Assembly (NCBI RefSeq): GCF_014287775.1
Contig: NZ_JACOOZ010000007.1
Span: 130,105-194,104, forward strand
Length of the DNA: 64,000 nt
Direction: 5' to 3'
Origin: Eubacterium_G segne
Lineage (GTDB): Bacteria > Bacillota > Clostridia > Lachnospirales > Lachnospiraceae
A program made the position numbers and the translations under genes. The notes under the pieces are model-generated. The model saw only the letters and a program-made list of their open reading frames with translations. It searched no databases and was not told the DNA's origin. Shown here piece after piece: positions 1 to 8,260 of this stretch. Position 1 is the stretch's first letter; every line of letters starts with the position of its first letter.

Positions 1-97
1 CATTAGGAAGCTGTCTTGTAATTTCCCTTGCTACCGTAAGTCCGCCCACACCTGAATCAAAAACTCCTATAGGTGCGTTATTATTTATTAATTCCAT
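1..97 (-). CDS. murI: Glutamate racemase, N-terminal part (runs off window)
   Basis: Only the first 32 codons are visible and the rest lies beyond the left edge. The translated start contains GVFDSGVGGLTVAREI, the nucleotide-independent signature at the start of glutamate racemases, including the catalytic-side Asp-Ser of the first half-site. The enzyme makes D-glutamate for peptidoglycan. The ATG at 97 is preceded by GGAGG at 107-111 with 9-nt spacing, which fixes the start. It is divergent from spoIIR. The call rests on a short but highly conserved motif. Confidence 0.85.
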   Translation of the reverse strand, partial: MELINNNAPIGVFDSGVGGLTVAREITRQLPN

Positions 98-170
98 AAT
101 ACATTTCCTCCTATACTTTGATATATTTTACCTTTTATCCCCCGTTATTTCAATAGAATTAAAAGCATTT

Positions 171-199
171 GTATAAAAAGATTATAAGAGGCAATACTC
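171..199 (+). promoter_or_regulatory. Candidate sigma-F/G-type promoter for spoIIR
   Basis: GTATA at 171-175 and GGCAATACT at 190-198 match the forespore sigma pattern (GyATA, about 15 nt, GGnrAnAnT) with a 14-nt spacer. In Bacillus, spoIIR is a sigma-F gene, so the match fits the function. The leader would be about 110 nt and includes a short GC hairpin (CCACC/GGTGG, 273-286) before the start. This is a visual match only. Confidence 0.45.
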
Positions 200-317
200 T
201 AAATACAACCACTAAAGTAAGAGACAAAAATTAACTATGTTTATTAAAAAAACGTTTCCGACACTTAGCCCTCCACCAAAGGGTGGGGCAATACATATTC
301 TATAAGGAGATTGAACA

Positions 318-926
318 ATGAGAAATAAAAGAATATTTTTAAGTTTTATAATTTTTATTGCAGGTATTGTAATGTTTAACTTTTACAAAAGTTCTGAAAC
401 TACTGCTACGGTAAAAGCCCTGTCTGAAAGTGCCATACGCTTCCATGTCCGTGCCAACAGTGATTCCCAAGATGACCAGGCCCTAAAAATGGAGGTAAAA
501 GAAAAAGTAGTTGACTACATATATAAAAATACAAAAACCTTAAATACCCTTTCCGAAACAAAGGATTTTATACTAAAAAACGATAATAAAATAAAAAAGC
601 TGGCAACTGAGACTATCCGAAATTCAGGATATGATTACTCAGTATCTTCCAGCTTTGGAATGCAGGATTTTCCTGTTAAAACCTATGGTGATGTTACCTT
701 TCCTAAAGGCCGCTACACATCATATACCATTTATATAGGAGAAGGCATAGGGCATAACTGGTGGTGCGTGTTGTATCCCCCATTATGCTTCGTAGATGCC
801 TCCACCGGGGTAGTTCCTAACTCATCTAAAGAAATGCTTAAGGAATCCCTTACGGAAAAAGAGTATGACACCGTAGTTCAGTATCGTTTTAAATATCTTA
901 CCTTTTTAAACAACTTTATCAATTAA
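318..926 (+). CDS. spoIIR: Stage II sporulation protein R
   Basis: SpoIIR is the forespore-made secreted signal that activates processing of pro-sigma-E by SpoIIGA in the mother cell. The 202-residue product has an N-terminal membrane/export segment (about residues 6-24). It then shows the family's RFHVRANSDSQDDQALK block near residue 41 and the NWWCVLYPPLCFVD block near residue 148. Length is normal for the family. AAGGAG lies just before the ATG. The 3' end overlaps the convergent ispE stop by 8 bp, so the two genes share their ends. Confidence 0.93.
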   Translation: MRNKRIFLSFIIFIAGIVMFNFYKSSETTATVKALSESAIRFHVRANSDSQDDQALKMEVKEKVVDYIYKNTKTLNTLSETKDFILKNDNKIKKLATETIRNSGYDYSVSSSFGMQDFPVKTYGDVTFPKGRYTSYTIYIGEGIGHNWWCVLYPPLCFVDASTGVVPNSSKEMLKESLTEKEYDTVVQYRFKYLTFLNNFIN

Positions 927-1788
927 TAAATTCCGTTAAGTAAAGCTGTTCCGTAAGATTGTTCTGCGTTAAATTTTCCATAACCTTTTCTGCCTTTTCA
1001 ATATTATCAAAAAGTCCAAATACTGTAGGACCGCTTCCACTCATTATGGAATTTAAGGCACCTCCATTAATCATTATATCTTTTATTTGAGATATAACAG
1101 GATATTCAGGCACTGTCACGTCCTCCATTACATTATATAAAAGCTTTGACAGTGCGTACAAATCCTTGTTTCTAATGGCATCTGCCATTTTTTCAATATC
1201 CGGGCGTTTCTCAATTGAATCCGGCTTTATGTGTCCATAAACATATGCTGTAGATACGGAAACCGGAGGTTTTGCTATTATAACATGACACTTCGGTGGT
1301 GCCGGCAGTGGTGTTAATATTTCTCCAATACCTCTGGCAATAGCCGTTCCACCCATTATGCAGTAAGGGACATCTGCCCCGAGCTTTACTCCTCTTTCCA
1401 TTAGTGCCTTTTCATCTAAATTGAGCTTAAACATCTCATTAATTCCCTTAAGGGTAGCTGCACAGTCTGCGCTCCCTCCTGCCATTCCTCCGGCAATAGG
1501 AATTCTTTTGTTAATTCTGATTTCAATTCCATCATTGATTCCAAATTCGTCAAATAACATCCTTGCTGCCATATAAGCCAGATTTCCCTTTTCATTTGAC
1601 AAAACTTCTTTATCTGTAGTTACCTTTATTTCACCATTTTTTTCTGTTTTAGTTATAATAATATCGTCGTAAACATTTACCGTCTGCATAATCATGTCAA
1701 GGTCATGATATCCGTCAGGTCTTTTTCTTATAACATCTAATCCTAAATTAATCTTTCCATAGGCTTTTAATTCTATCTTATCTGACAA
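919..1788 (-). CDS. ispE: 4-diphosphocytidyl-2-C-methyl-D-erythritol kinase
   Basis: IspE phosphorylates CDP-methylerythritol in the non-mevalonate isoprenoid pathway. It belongs to the GHMP kinases. Seen are the N-terminal AYGKINLGLDVIRKRPDGYH block, the ATP-binding PIAGGMAGGSAD loop near residue 97 and the C-terminal SGSGPTVFGLF motif. The first open codon is TTG at 1803, but that codon and the next form the Shine-Dalgarno itself (GGAGG at 1797-1801). A second TTG at 1788 sits 8 nt downstream of it, so I place the start there (289 residues). The gene is convergent with spoIIR. Confidence 0.93.
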   Translation of the reverse strand: MSDKIELKAYGKINLGLDVIRKRPDGYHDLDMIMQTVNVYDDIIITKTEKNGEIKVTTDKEVLSNEKGNLAYMAARMLFDEFGINDGIEIRINKRIPIAGGMAGGSADCAATLKGINEMFKLNLDEKALMERGVKLGADVPYCIMGGTAIARGIGEILTPLPAPPKCHVIIAKPPVSVSTAYVYGHIKPDSIEKRPDIEKMADAIRNKDLYALSKLLYNVMEDVTVPEYPVISQIKDIMINGGALNSIMSGSGPTVFGLFDNIEKAEKVMENLTQNNLTEQLYLTEFIN

Positions 1789-1839
1789 CTTCCGTTCCTC
1801 CAAAAACTATATTCTCTTAAAGTATACTTTTTTTAACTG

Positions 1840-3393
1840 TTATTGACAAGATTTAATCAACAGCAGTCTGTCACCCTTTTTGATATGGTCAGTCTTTAAT
1901 TCATTTACCTCCATAATTTTATCAATGGTAGTGAAATTCTCCTTTGCCAGCTTCCACAATGTATCCCCTGACTGAACCACATACCCTCTCATAAGTGGTG
2001 CTGCATTTACCTTTTCCAAATCTATGGATTCTTCTTTTATTTCAGTTATAAGAGCTTTTCGCTCCTCCCTAAAGGCCATTACCTCCATAGCCACTGTGAG
2101 CTTTATTTCCACCTCATCTGTGCCTGTCATGTTGCCACTTATCTGCTCCGTCCACCAGTTTACATAATATTTATCACCATTAGTTATTCCCTCTGCATCT
2201 ATTCTGTGTTCAAAATCCATTTCTGCTGACTTGCAGCATATTGGATTACTGTCTTCAGAGGATATATACATAACCCATGCCTTTATTTTCCCAATAGCCT
2301 TTAAGCCATTGTCACTAACTACAATATTTTCAATTTTAATGTCTGCACTATTTCCACATATTTGTAAAATATGTCCCTTGTCGCTGTCTACCTTTATTTT
2401 CACTACATTTTTCGTTCTTGAAGCATTTTTTACAAGAAGTCTTTCACATACCTGTTCTGTTTTTATTGGAACGAGATTAATTTCCGGTGCGTACACATCC
2501 TCTAACACATCTACCGGCTTTTCCTCATAAATCTTAATGTTCATTTTCAGCAATGCATTAATGTTAATTTCCCGCATTTCATTATCCTGATTCATTTCTG
2601 CATCTACCGTAATATTATGAAGCTTTGATGTTATGTAGGAAATTAAATCTTCTCCCGCTTCATTTATTTCCAAAGTTCCACCAAAGTTAACGGTGGTATC
2701 TATCCACTGGATTGGAGCACTTTCTTCCTCCGGACTATATAGCAAAAATACCCCCAGTTCTCCGGTAACAAGTACGGCACTATCCGTCATTTTTTCATTA
2801 ATGTTTTTTATCCTTACATCCTTCCACAGTATTCTTTCAATAGGTGGTTTAGATGAAGGAACCGACAGCTGTTCGTGGATTCTTAAATTATCTGATTTGT
2901 CTGCCACAATGGATATTCCGTCAATATGACCGTATTTAGTCATCATGTTTTCCCTGTCTGCTCCTGTCACTGCCTCCACATCTTCTAATTTTTCCACTGT
3001 AACATATGCCATTATCTGTATTTTATATATGTAACTTCTATTATCAATCATTTTGACAGAAGATGACATAACCATTAGTTTTACATTTGCATTTCCATCT
3101 TCATCTATATCCTGGGCTTTTACAATTTCCTCAAAAGGAATTTCCCCTTCTAACCCATTTACCCTGCCATCATCAGCTCCATAGTAAAGCATCTGATAAT
3201 TTATTGTTCCATTAATAACAATCTGATTATTTCTCACGGAAACATTATCAACTGTGGCTGTCTCACTTTGATTAATAATGGTTCCTACTTCCGGATATGC
3301 CTCTGTAACCCTCTCTTCGTGGTTTACATAAAAAGTTTTTACCTCGTTTTTTAATATTTTACTCATATGAATATTGCTTTTTATTAATTCCAT
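1840..3393 (-). CDS. sipL: SPOCS/DUF3794 plus LysM spore coat protein, SipL-like
   Basis: The 517-residue protein has repeated SPOCS (DUF3794) regions over roughly residues 1-440 and ends with a LysM domain (about residues 468-513, YVVQSGDTLWKLAKENF). This architecture and length match SipL of Clostridioides difficile, which binds SpoIVA through its LysM domain and anchors the coat at the mother-cell side of the forespore. There is no signal peptide, consistent with a cytoplasmic mother-cell protein. The start is an ATG behind a GGGGG run. Assignment to SipL rather than another SPOCS protein rests on the domain pair. Confidence 0.8.
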   Translation of the reverse strand: MELIKSNIHMSKILKNEVKTFYVNHEERVTEAYPEVGTIINQSETATVDNVSVRNNQIVINGTINYQMLYYGADDGRVNGLEGEIPFEEIVKAQDIDEDGNANVKLMVMSSSVKMIDNRSYIYKIQIMAYVTVEKLEDVEAVTGADRENMMTKYGHIDGISIVADKSDNLRIHEQLSVPSSKPPIERILWKDVRIKNINEKMTDSAVLVTGELGVFLLYSPEEESAPIQWIDTTVNFGGTLEINEAGEDLISYITSKLHNITVDAEMNQDNEMREININALLKMNIKIYEEKPVDVLEDVYAPEINLVPIKTEQVCERLLVKNASRTKNVVKIKVDSDKGHILQICGNSADIKIENIVVSDNGLKAIGKIKAWVMYISSEDSNPICCKSAEMDFEHRIDAEGITNGDKYYVNWWTEQISGNMTGTDEVEIKLTVAMEVMAFREERKALITEIKEESIDLEKVNAAPLMRGYVVQSGDTLWKLAKENFTTIDKIMEVNELKTDHIKKGDRLLLIKSCQ

Positions 3394-3468
3394 AACTGCC
3401 CCCTGACTTTACTATATTCTGTATACCTTCTATAACATATGAACAACCTGATATATTTATTCTACTTT

Positions 3469-3885
3469 TTAATTGTCGGTAAATATCACGTTTTTGTCAT
3501 TGTATTTTATTTTAATTACAATAACCGGGTATGTTTTTGTTTCGTTATTGGTGTATTTCTTTGGTCCCAAAAACTCCGTTCTAACAAAAATTGCATTTGA
3601 GCTTTCAAATAGTTTCTTTACGGTAATGCTGTACCCTTCATACTTTTGTTTTCCATAACCAATTATAATGTAAGTGTACTTATCATCTGAATATGTTACC
3701 TTAAACTCCTTTTCCTTACGTTCCTCTATTATTTGTTTTACCTCCTGTGGCACCTCTGCTTCCGTCACTACAGTAAAATCTATATCCTTTATTTTTTTTC
3801 TGTTTATTTTCTGAATACCGCATGAAGACGTTACTACTATGCATATAATAAGAATTAAAATCAGTCCTGTTTTATTTTTCAGCAT
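3469..3885 (-). CDS. Small lipoprotein with PrcB-like C-terminal domain
   Basis: This 138-residue protein starts with a basic-hydrophobic lipoprotein signal and a lipobox ending TSSC at residues 19-22. The rest (GYGKQKYEGYSITVKKL, then paired beta segments ending in a PVIVIKIKY block) resembles the PrcB C-terminal domain first named from a Treponema protease complex. Its role here is unknown. No good Shine-Dalgarno precedes the ATG. An inverted repeat (3892-3931) lies directly upstream and probably ends the transcript of the mutase gene. Confidence 0.6.
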   Translation of the reverse strand: MLKNKTGLILILIICIVVTSSCGIQKINRKKIKDIDFTVVTEAEVPQEVKQIIEERKEKEFKVTYSDDKYTYIIIGYGKQKYEGYSITVKKLFESSNAIFVRTEFLGPKKYTNNETKTYPVIVIKIKYNDKNVIFTDN

Positions 3886-3891
3886 AATAAA

Positions 3892-3931
3892 TACACCACA
3901 ATATATCTTTATTAAAATATATTATGGTGTA
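3892..3931 (-). terminator. Inverted repeat after the phosphohexomutase gene
   Basis: TACACCACAATATAT (3892-3906) pairs with ATATATTATGGTGTA (3917-3931) with one mismatch around a 10-nt loop. On the minus strand the stem is followed by a T-rich stretch. It can act as a terminator for the mutase or as a leader hairpin for the lipoprotein gene. Confidence 0.5.
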
Positions 3932-3957
3932 TTTTATTTATGCCCTGTTTTTAAATA

Positions 3958-5691
3958 TTAAAGCATTGAATTTACTAAATTAATCATATATTCGCCAAGT
4001 TCCTTATCCTTAGCTTCTGCATCTGCAAAATCCTTACCCTTAACTCCATAGTAGAATTTAAGTTTTGGTTCAGTACCTGATGGTCTTACACAAACCCATG
4101 CACTGTCACTTAAATCATAGTAAAGAACATTTGACTTTGGAAGTCCTGTACCTGTAACTTCTCCTGTTTCCATGTTTTTAACTGTGTCAAGTTTGTAGTC
4201 TCTTGCTGAAAGAACTTTATAGCCGGCAATTTCTGTAGGAACATTCTCACGAAGCTTCTCAATTGTATTCTTAATCTTTTCAATTCCTTCCTTGCCCTTT
4301 AATGTAATAGACTGAACACCGTCACTCCAGTATCCGTATCTCTCATACATTTCAATCATCTTATCCCAAAGAGACATTCCCTTTGTCTTGTAGTAAGCTA
4401 CAGCCTCGCAAAGTGCCATAGTAGCTACTACTGCATCCTTATCTCTTGCATGTGTTCCAATAAGACATCCGTAGCTTTCCTCAAAACCGAAAGCATAATG
4501 ACCTTTCTTAGTGGTTTCAAAGTTAAGAATCTGCTCTCCAATATATTTAAATCCTGTAAGAACCTCAATAAGTCTTACGTTGTAATATTTTGCAATATCA
4601 TTTGCAAGATTTGTTGTAACTATAGTTTTAATTAATGCTGCATCATCAGGAAGCTGTCCTGCTTCTTTCATCTGACTGATTTCATATTCTGCCAATAAGC
4701 ATCCTGACATGTTACCTGTAAGTACATGATATTCTCCTGTCTTATCATCTCTTACATATACACCAAGTCTGTCAGCATCAGGGTCTGTGGCCAACAAAAT
4801 ATCTGCATTAATTTCATTTCCCATTTTAACTGCTAACTCAAAGGCTTCTTTTGATTCAGGATTTGGATAACTTACTGTAGGGAAATCTCCGTCAGGAAGT
4901 TCCTGCTCCTTAACAACATATACATTTTCAAATCCTAATTCCTTAAGAACTCTTCTTACCGGAATATTTCCTGTTCCGTGAAGTGGAGTGTAAACAATCT
5001 TAATGTCCTTCTGCATTGCATCAATGGCATCCTGATGTTTAACCTGTGACTTAAGAGCTGCTATGTACTTGTCATCTACTTCTTTTCCAATCTGAACATA
5101 GAGGCCTTCCTTAACTGCTTCATCCTTATCCATTGTCTTTACAAGGCTGTAATCACTAATGGCTGAAACAGCATACATAATACCTGTGTCGTGAGGTGGT
5201 GTAATCTGTGCTCCATCCTCCCAGTAAACTTTATATCCATTGTATTCTGCCGGGTTATGGCTGGCAGTAACATTAATACCTGCTATACATCCTAATTCCC
5301 TAACTGCAAATGAAAGCTCCGGTGTAGGTCTTAATGAATCAAATACATAAGCCTTTATTCCGTTTGCATTAAGGCAAAGTGCAGCTTCATCTGCAAATTC
5401 CGGTGACATATGTCTTGAATCAAAAGCAATTGCAACACCTTTGTCCTGACCATTCATCTTTATAATATAATTTGCAAGCCCCTGTGTAGCCTTTCTTACA
5501 GTGTAAATATTCATTCTGTTAGTTCCAGCGCCTATAACTCCTCTAAGTCCTGCTGTACCAAATTCAAGTTCAGTGTAAAATCTGTCTTCGATTTCCTTTT
5601 CATCACCTTCAATTGCCTTTAATTCAGCTTTTGTTCCCTCGTCAAAGTATGGACTTTCCAGCCAGTTATTATATAACTCTCTGTAACTCAT
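3958..5691 (-). CDS. pgcA: Phosphoglucomutase/phosphomannomutase family enzyme
   Basis: The 577-residue enzyme interconverts hexose 1- and 6-phosphates and feeds glucose-1-phosphate into cell-surface and glycogen pathways. Seen are the phosphoserine loop TASHNPAEYNGYK near residue 142, the metal-binding loop ATDPDADRLGV near residue 300, the sugar-binding GFEESYGC loop near residue 400 and the phosphate-binding RPSGTEPKLKFY near the C-terminus. All four active-site loops look intact and length is normal for the alpha-phosphohexomutase PgcA group. GGAGG lies 7 nt before the ATG. Confidence 0.9.
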   Translation of the reverse strand: MSYRELYNNWLESPYFDEGTKAELKAIEGDEKEIEDRFYTELEFGTAGLRGVIGAGTNRMNIYTVRKATQGLANYIIKMNGQDKGVAIAFDSRHMSPEFADEAALCLNANGIKAYVFDSLRPTPELSFAVRELGCIAGINVTASHNPAEYNGYKVYWEDGAQITPPHDTGIMYAVSAISDYSLVKTMDKDEAVKEGLYVQIGKEVDDKYIAALKSQVKHQDAIDAMQKDIKIVYTPLHGTGNIPVRRVLKELGFENVYVVKEQELPDGDFPTVSYPNPESKEAFELAVKMGNEINADILLATDPDADRLGVYVRDDKTGEYHVLTGNMSGCLLAEYEISQMKEAGQLPDDAALIKTIVTTNLANDIAKYYNVRLIEVLTGFKYIGEQILNFETTKKGHYAFGFEESYGCLIGTHARDKDAVVATMALCEAVAYYKTKGMSLWDKMIEMYERYGYWSDGVQSITLKGKEGIEKIKNTIEKLRENVPTEIAGYKVLSARDYKLDTVKNMETGEVTGTGLPKSNVLYYDLSDSAWVCVRPSGTEPKLKFYYGVKGKDFADAEAKDKELGEYMINLVNSML

Positions 5692-5767
5692 AGTAAACCT
5701 CCATTAAATTTATGCTATAAGTATTTTAATACAAACTAACCCCAAATAAAAGACCAAATATATTTTT

Positions 5768-6751
5768 TTACATATTTTCTATAAATTTGTGTCTTAGGTT
5801 TTCCTGTTTTAGAAATTGTGTCAGTTTTTCCTCGTTTTTCTCCGAATACCACGCCTTGTTAGAGTTGTAATAGTAATTAATTATTTTCCAAAACTTTTCC
5901 GGATAACTTAGCATGATTTTAAGGATGGTATATTCTTCACTATTTAATGGATTAATTTTGTTATATTCTTCTATGATTTTGTTTCCAAGAGAGATGTTCC
6001 AGTTGTTCTTTTCCATTACCTTTCTAAGCCAGTCGTATAAATCCTGAAGCTGAGGTGCGTAATTAATTTTTGACATGTTCACCATAATTATTCCTTCCCC
6101 ATCAAATAAAATATTGTGGTGGTTGTAGCACCCGTGATTTATTGTCTTCATTAAAACTGCCTCTTCAAACCTTGAGGCATAGGTGGATTTTAATAAGTTA
6201 TCCGTAGCAATAACAGCCTGTTTTTTGTACTCATCCATTATATCCTGTAGGGACATTTCAAAGAAATTCTTATTTTTCCTCTTCTTTATGTAATTTTTTA
6301 TGGTAGTAATTTCCCTGTTGTGCCTTTCAAAAACCTTTTCCATGTTTTTTCCCGGATGAAATGCCCTGACATCCTTTAATAGTTCCCTGTTATCCCTTAA
6401 TATGTTATGAAAGGCTGCCAGTTTTTTTGTTCCTGCTAATATGCTACCTTCATTATTTACATTACATTCCTCTGCATTAAACCATTTTTTTAATATATAT
6501 GTATAGCCGTCCTCGCTAATGGTAACATAATTTCCCTCATTATTTTCTATTACACAATCACATATAAAACCCTTGTCTTCCATATAGTTGTACAAAATTT
6601 TCATTGCCGCCATTTTTTCATTGCTGTTATTGTACTCCTGAAGAATATATTTTTCCTTTTCCACATTACACCCGTAATTTCCCTTTATTCTGTAGGTACT
6701 ATTTATTTTAAGGTTGTATTGGTCAAATACCGTCAATGCTTTTTCATTCAT
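5768..6751 (-). CDS. CotS-like spore coat kinase-fold protein
   Basis: The 327-residue protein has the aminoglycoside-phosphotransferase/choline-kinase-like fold used by the CotS/YsxE coat proteins. The catalytic-loop region reads HGCYNHHNILFDGEG near residue 205. The aspartate normally found in the HxD loop is not in place (HGC), as in several clostridial CotS members, so catalysis is doubtful. A second clue is the LYDWLRKVME block near residue 240. The start has a strong AGGAGG (6758-6763) that sits inside a long inverted repeat. The gene is downstream of cca, and a mother-cell coat role is inferred from the family. Confidence 0.7.
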   Translation of the reverse strand: MNEKALTVFDQYNLKINSTYRIKGNYGCNVEKEKYILQEYNNSNEKMAAMKILYNYMEDKGFICDCVIENNEGNYVTISEDGYTYILKKWFNAEECNVNNEGSILAGTKKLAAFHNILRDNRELLKDVRAFHPGKNMEKVFERHNREITTIKNYIKKRKNKNFFEMSLQDIMDEYKKQAVIATDNLLKSTYASRFEEAVLMKTINHGCYNHHNILFDGEGIIMVNMSKINYAPQLQDLYDWLRKVMEKNNWNISLGNKIIEEYNKINPLNSEEYTILKIMLSYPEKFWKIINYYYNSNKAWYSEKNEEKLTQFLKQENLRHKFIENM

Positions 6752-6753
6752 AA

Positions 6754-6825
6754 AAAACCTCCTCTTTAAATGGGTAACGTCCCTCCCTATGGTGGAGAAC
6801 CGGTCATTTAAAGATATGAGGTTTT
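6754..6825 (-). promoter_or_regulatory. Long imperfect hairpin covering the cotS-like ribosome site
   Basis: CTTTAAATG at 6764-6772 pairs with CATTTAAAG at 6805-6813 (a T-A pair at 6763/6814 extends the stem). AAAACCTC at 6754-6761 pairs with GAGGTTTT at 6818-6825, separated by a small internal loop. The intervening 32 nt contains a further CTCC/GGAG pairing. The arm nearest the start contains the AGGAGG of the cotS-like gene. Folding would therefore block translation, and melting or a bound factor would release it. Confidence 0.5.
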
Positions 6826-6833
6826 CTTACTTA

Positions 6834-8204
6834 TTAGAACATTTTTGACGCAATATTAAGGAGTGTTTCTCTTTCATTTAACTGAGGATTGTCTAACACC
6901 TTTGCCAAAAGTTCATCTAACACTGTTCCTATTATTTCTCCCTTAGGACAGCCTATTTCAATCAGGTCTTTTCCTGACACTGCCATCTCTGCCTTACATG
7001 TACATATGTTATTGTCCATAATGTATTTAAACTGCTGACAGGTATAAAGATATTTATCAAATCCCTTTTTTCTTCCGTAATCGCTTTTTCCCTGAAAATC
7101 TGCATATGCCAGTTGGAGATACTGTTCATAAATATCCTTCCCGATTTTATGAACGCTCCATCTTACGGAAGCAGGACTCATTTCCCCGGAAGCAGTTCTG
7201 TCATCGTGACATTCAACTAAACGGATAACAAGCTTTATGGTTTTATTATCCATTTTCAGCCTTTTCATAATTTCAGGTACCATAAGGCTTCCCACCTTGG
7301 CATGACCATAAAAATGAACCAGGTTATTATCCTTTTTGTCCATTGTCATGGAATCAGGTTTTCCCACATCATGTAAAAGTGCCGCCCATCTCATAACCTT
7401 TGTGTCAGGGACATTTTCCATTACCTTAATGGTATGTTCCCCTACGTTGTACATATGATATGGTGTGTTTTGAGGGCATTCCATCATTCTGTCAAATTCT
7501 GGCAAAACCACTTTGGTAATTCCTGCTTTATAGGCTGTAATCAGCTTATCAGGGTGATTAGAAGTAATTAGTTTTTCTAATTCTACCCGGATTCTTTCTG
7601 CACTGATATTTTTTAAAGTATCTGACAAATCCTTAGCTGCTGCTAAAGTCTTATCTTCTATATCAAATCCCAGCTGAGCTGAAAATCTTACGGCACGTAA
7701 AATTCTAAGGGCATCTTCACCAAATCTCTCTTCTGCCACCCCTACACACTTTATAATCTTTTTTTCTATGTCTCCTATTCCGTCAAAGGCATCCACCAGC
7801 CCTACTGTGGGATTATATGCCATGGCATTAATTGTGAAATCTCTTCTTTTTAAATCCTCTATCAGATTAGAGGTAAATTCCACAGTGTCAGGATGTCTGC
7901 TGTCATTGTATTCGCCATCAATACGGTATGTGGTTACCTCATACCCCACTCTGCTCATCATTACCGTAACTGTTCCATGCTGTATTCCCGTATCAAGGGT
8001 TTTGTTAAATAACGCTTTTACCTGCTGAGGCAGAGCCGACGTTGTAATGTCCCAGTCCTGAGGCTGTCTGCCTAAAATGGTATCCCTTATACAACCGCCA
8101 ACTGCAAATGCCTCATAACCGTTTTTTTCCAAAATAGTTATTATCATTTTTACACTTTTGGGAATCTCTATATTAAAATCTTTCCTTACTTTATAATCAT
8201 TCAT
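6834..8204 (-). CDS. cca: CCA-adding tRNA nucleotidyltransferase
   Basis: The 456-residue enzyme adds or repairs the 3' CCA of tRNAs. Seen are the class II head domain motif AFAVGGCIRDTILGR with the metal-binding DWD (PQDWDITTSALP) near residue 55, the RRDFTINAMAYNP motif B near residue 120, the ERIRVELEKL neck motif, and a C-terminal HD-type domain (LHDVGKP near residue 278). The HD domain is common in clostridial CCA enzymes and may add 2',3'-phosphatase activity. AAGGA precedes the ATG. It probably shares a transcript with the cotS-like gene downstream. Confidence 0.92.
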   Translation of the reverse strand: MNDYKVRKDFNIEIPKSVKMIITILEKNGYEAFAVGGCIRDTILGRQPQDWDITTSALPQQVKALFNKTLDTGIQHGTVTVMMSRVGYEVTTYRIDGEYNDSRHPDTVEFTSNLIEDLKRRDFTINAMAYNPTVGLVDAFDGIGDIEKKIIKCVGVAEERFGEDALRILRAVRFSAQLGFDIEDKTLAAAKDLSDTLKNISAERIRVELEKLITSNHPDKLITAYKAGITKVVLPEFDRMMECPQNTPYHMYNVGEHTIKVMENVPDTKVMRWAALLHDVGKPDSMTMDKKDNNLVHFYGHAKVGSLMVPEIMKRLKMDNKTIKLVIRLVECHDDRTASGEMSPASVRWSVHKIGKDIYEQYLQLAYADFQGKSDYGRKKGFDKYLYTCQQFKYIMDNNICTCKAEMAVSGKDLIEIGCPKGEIIGTVLDELLAKVLDNPQLNERETLLNIASKMF

Positions 8205-8260
8205 TAATTTCTGTCCTTCTTTTATATGATGTAAGTTTTAAAAGTATTAATTAAGTCTGT

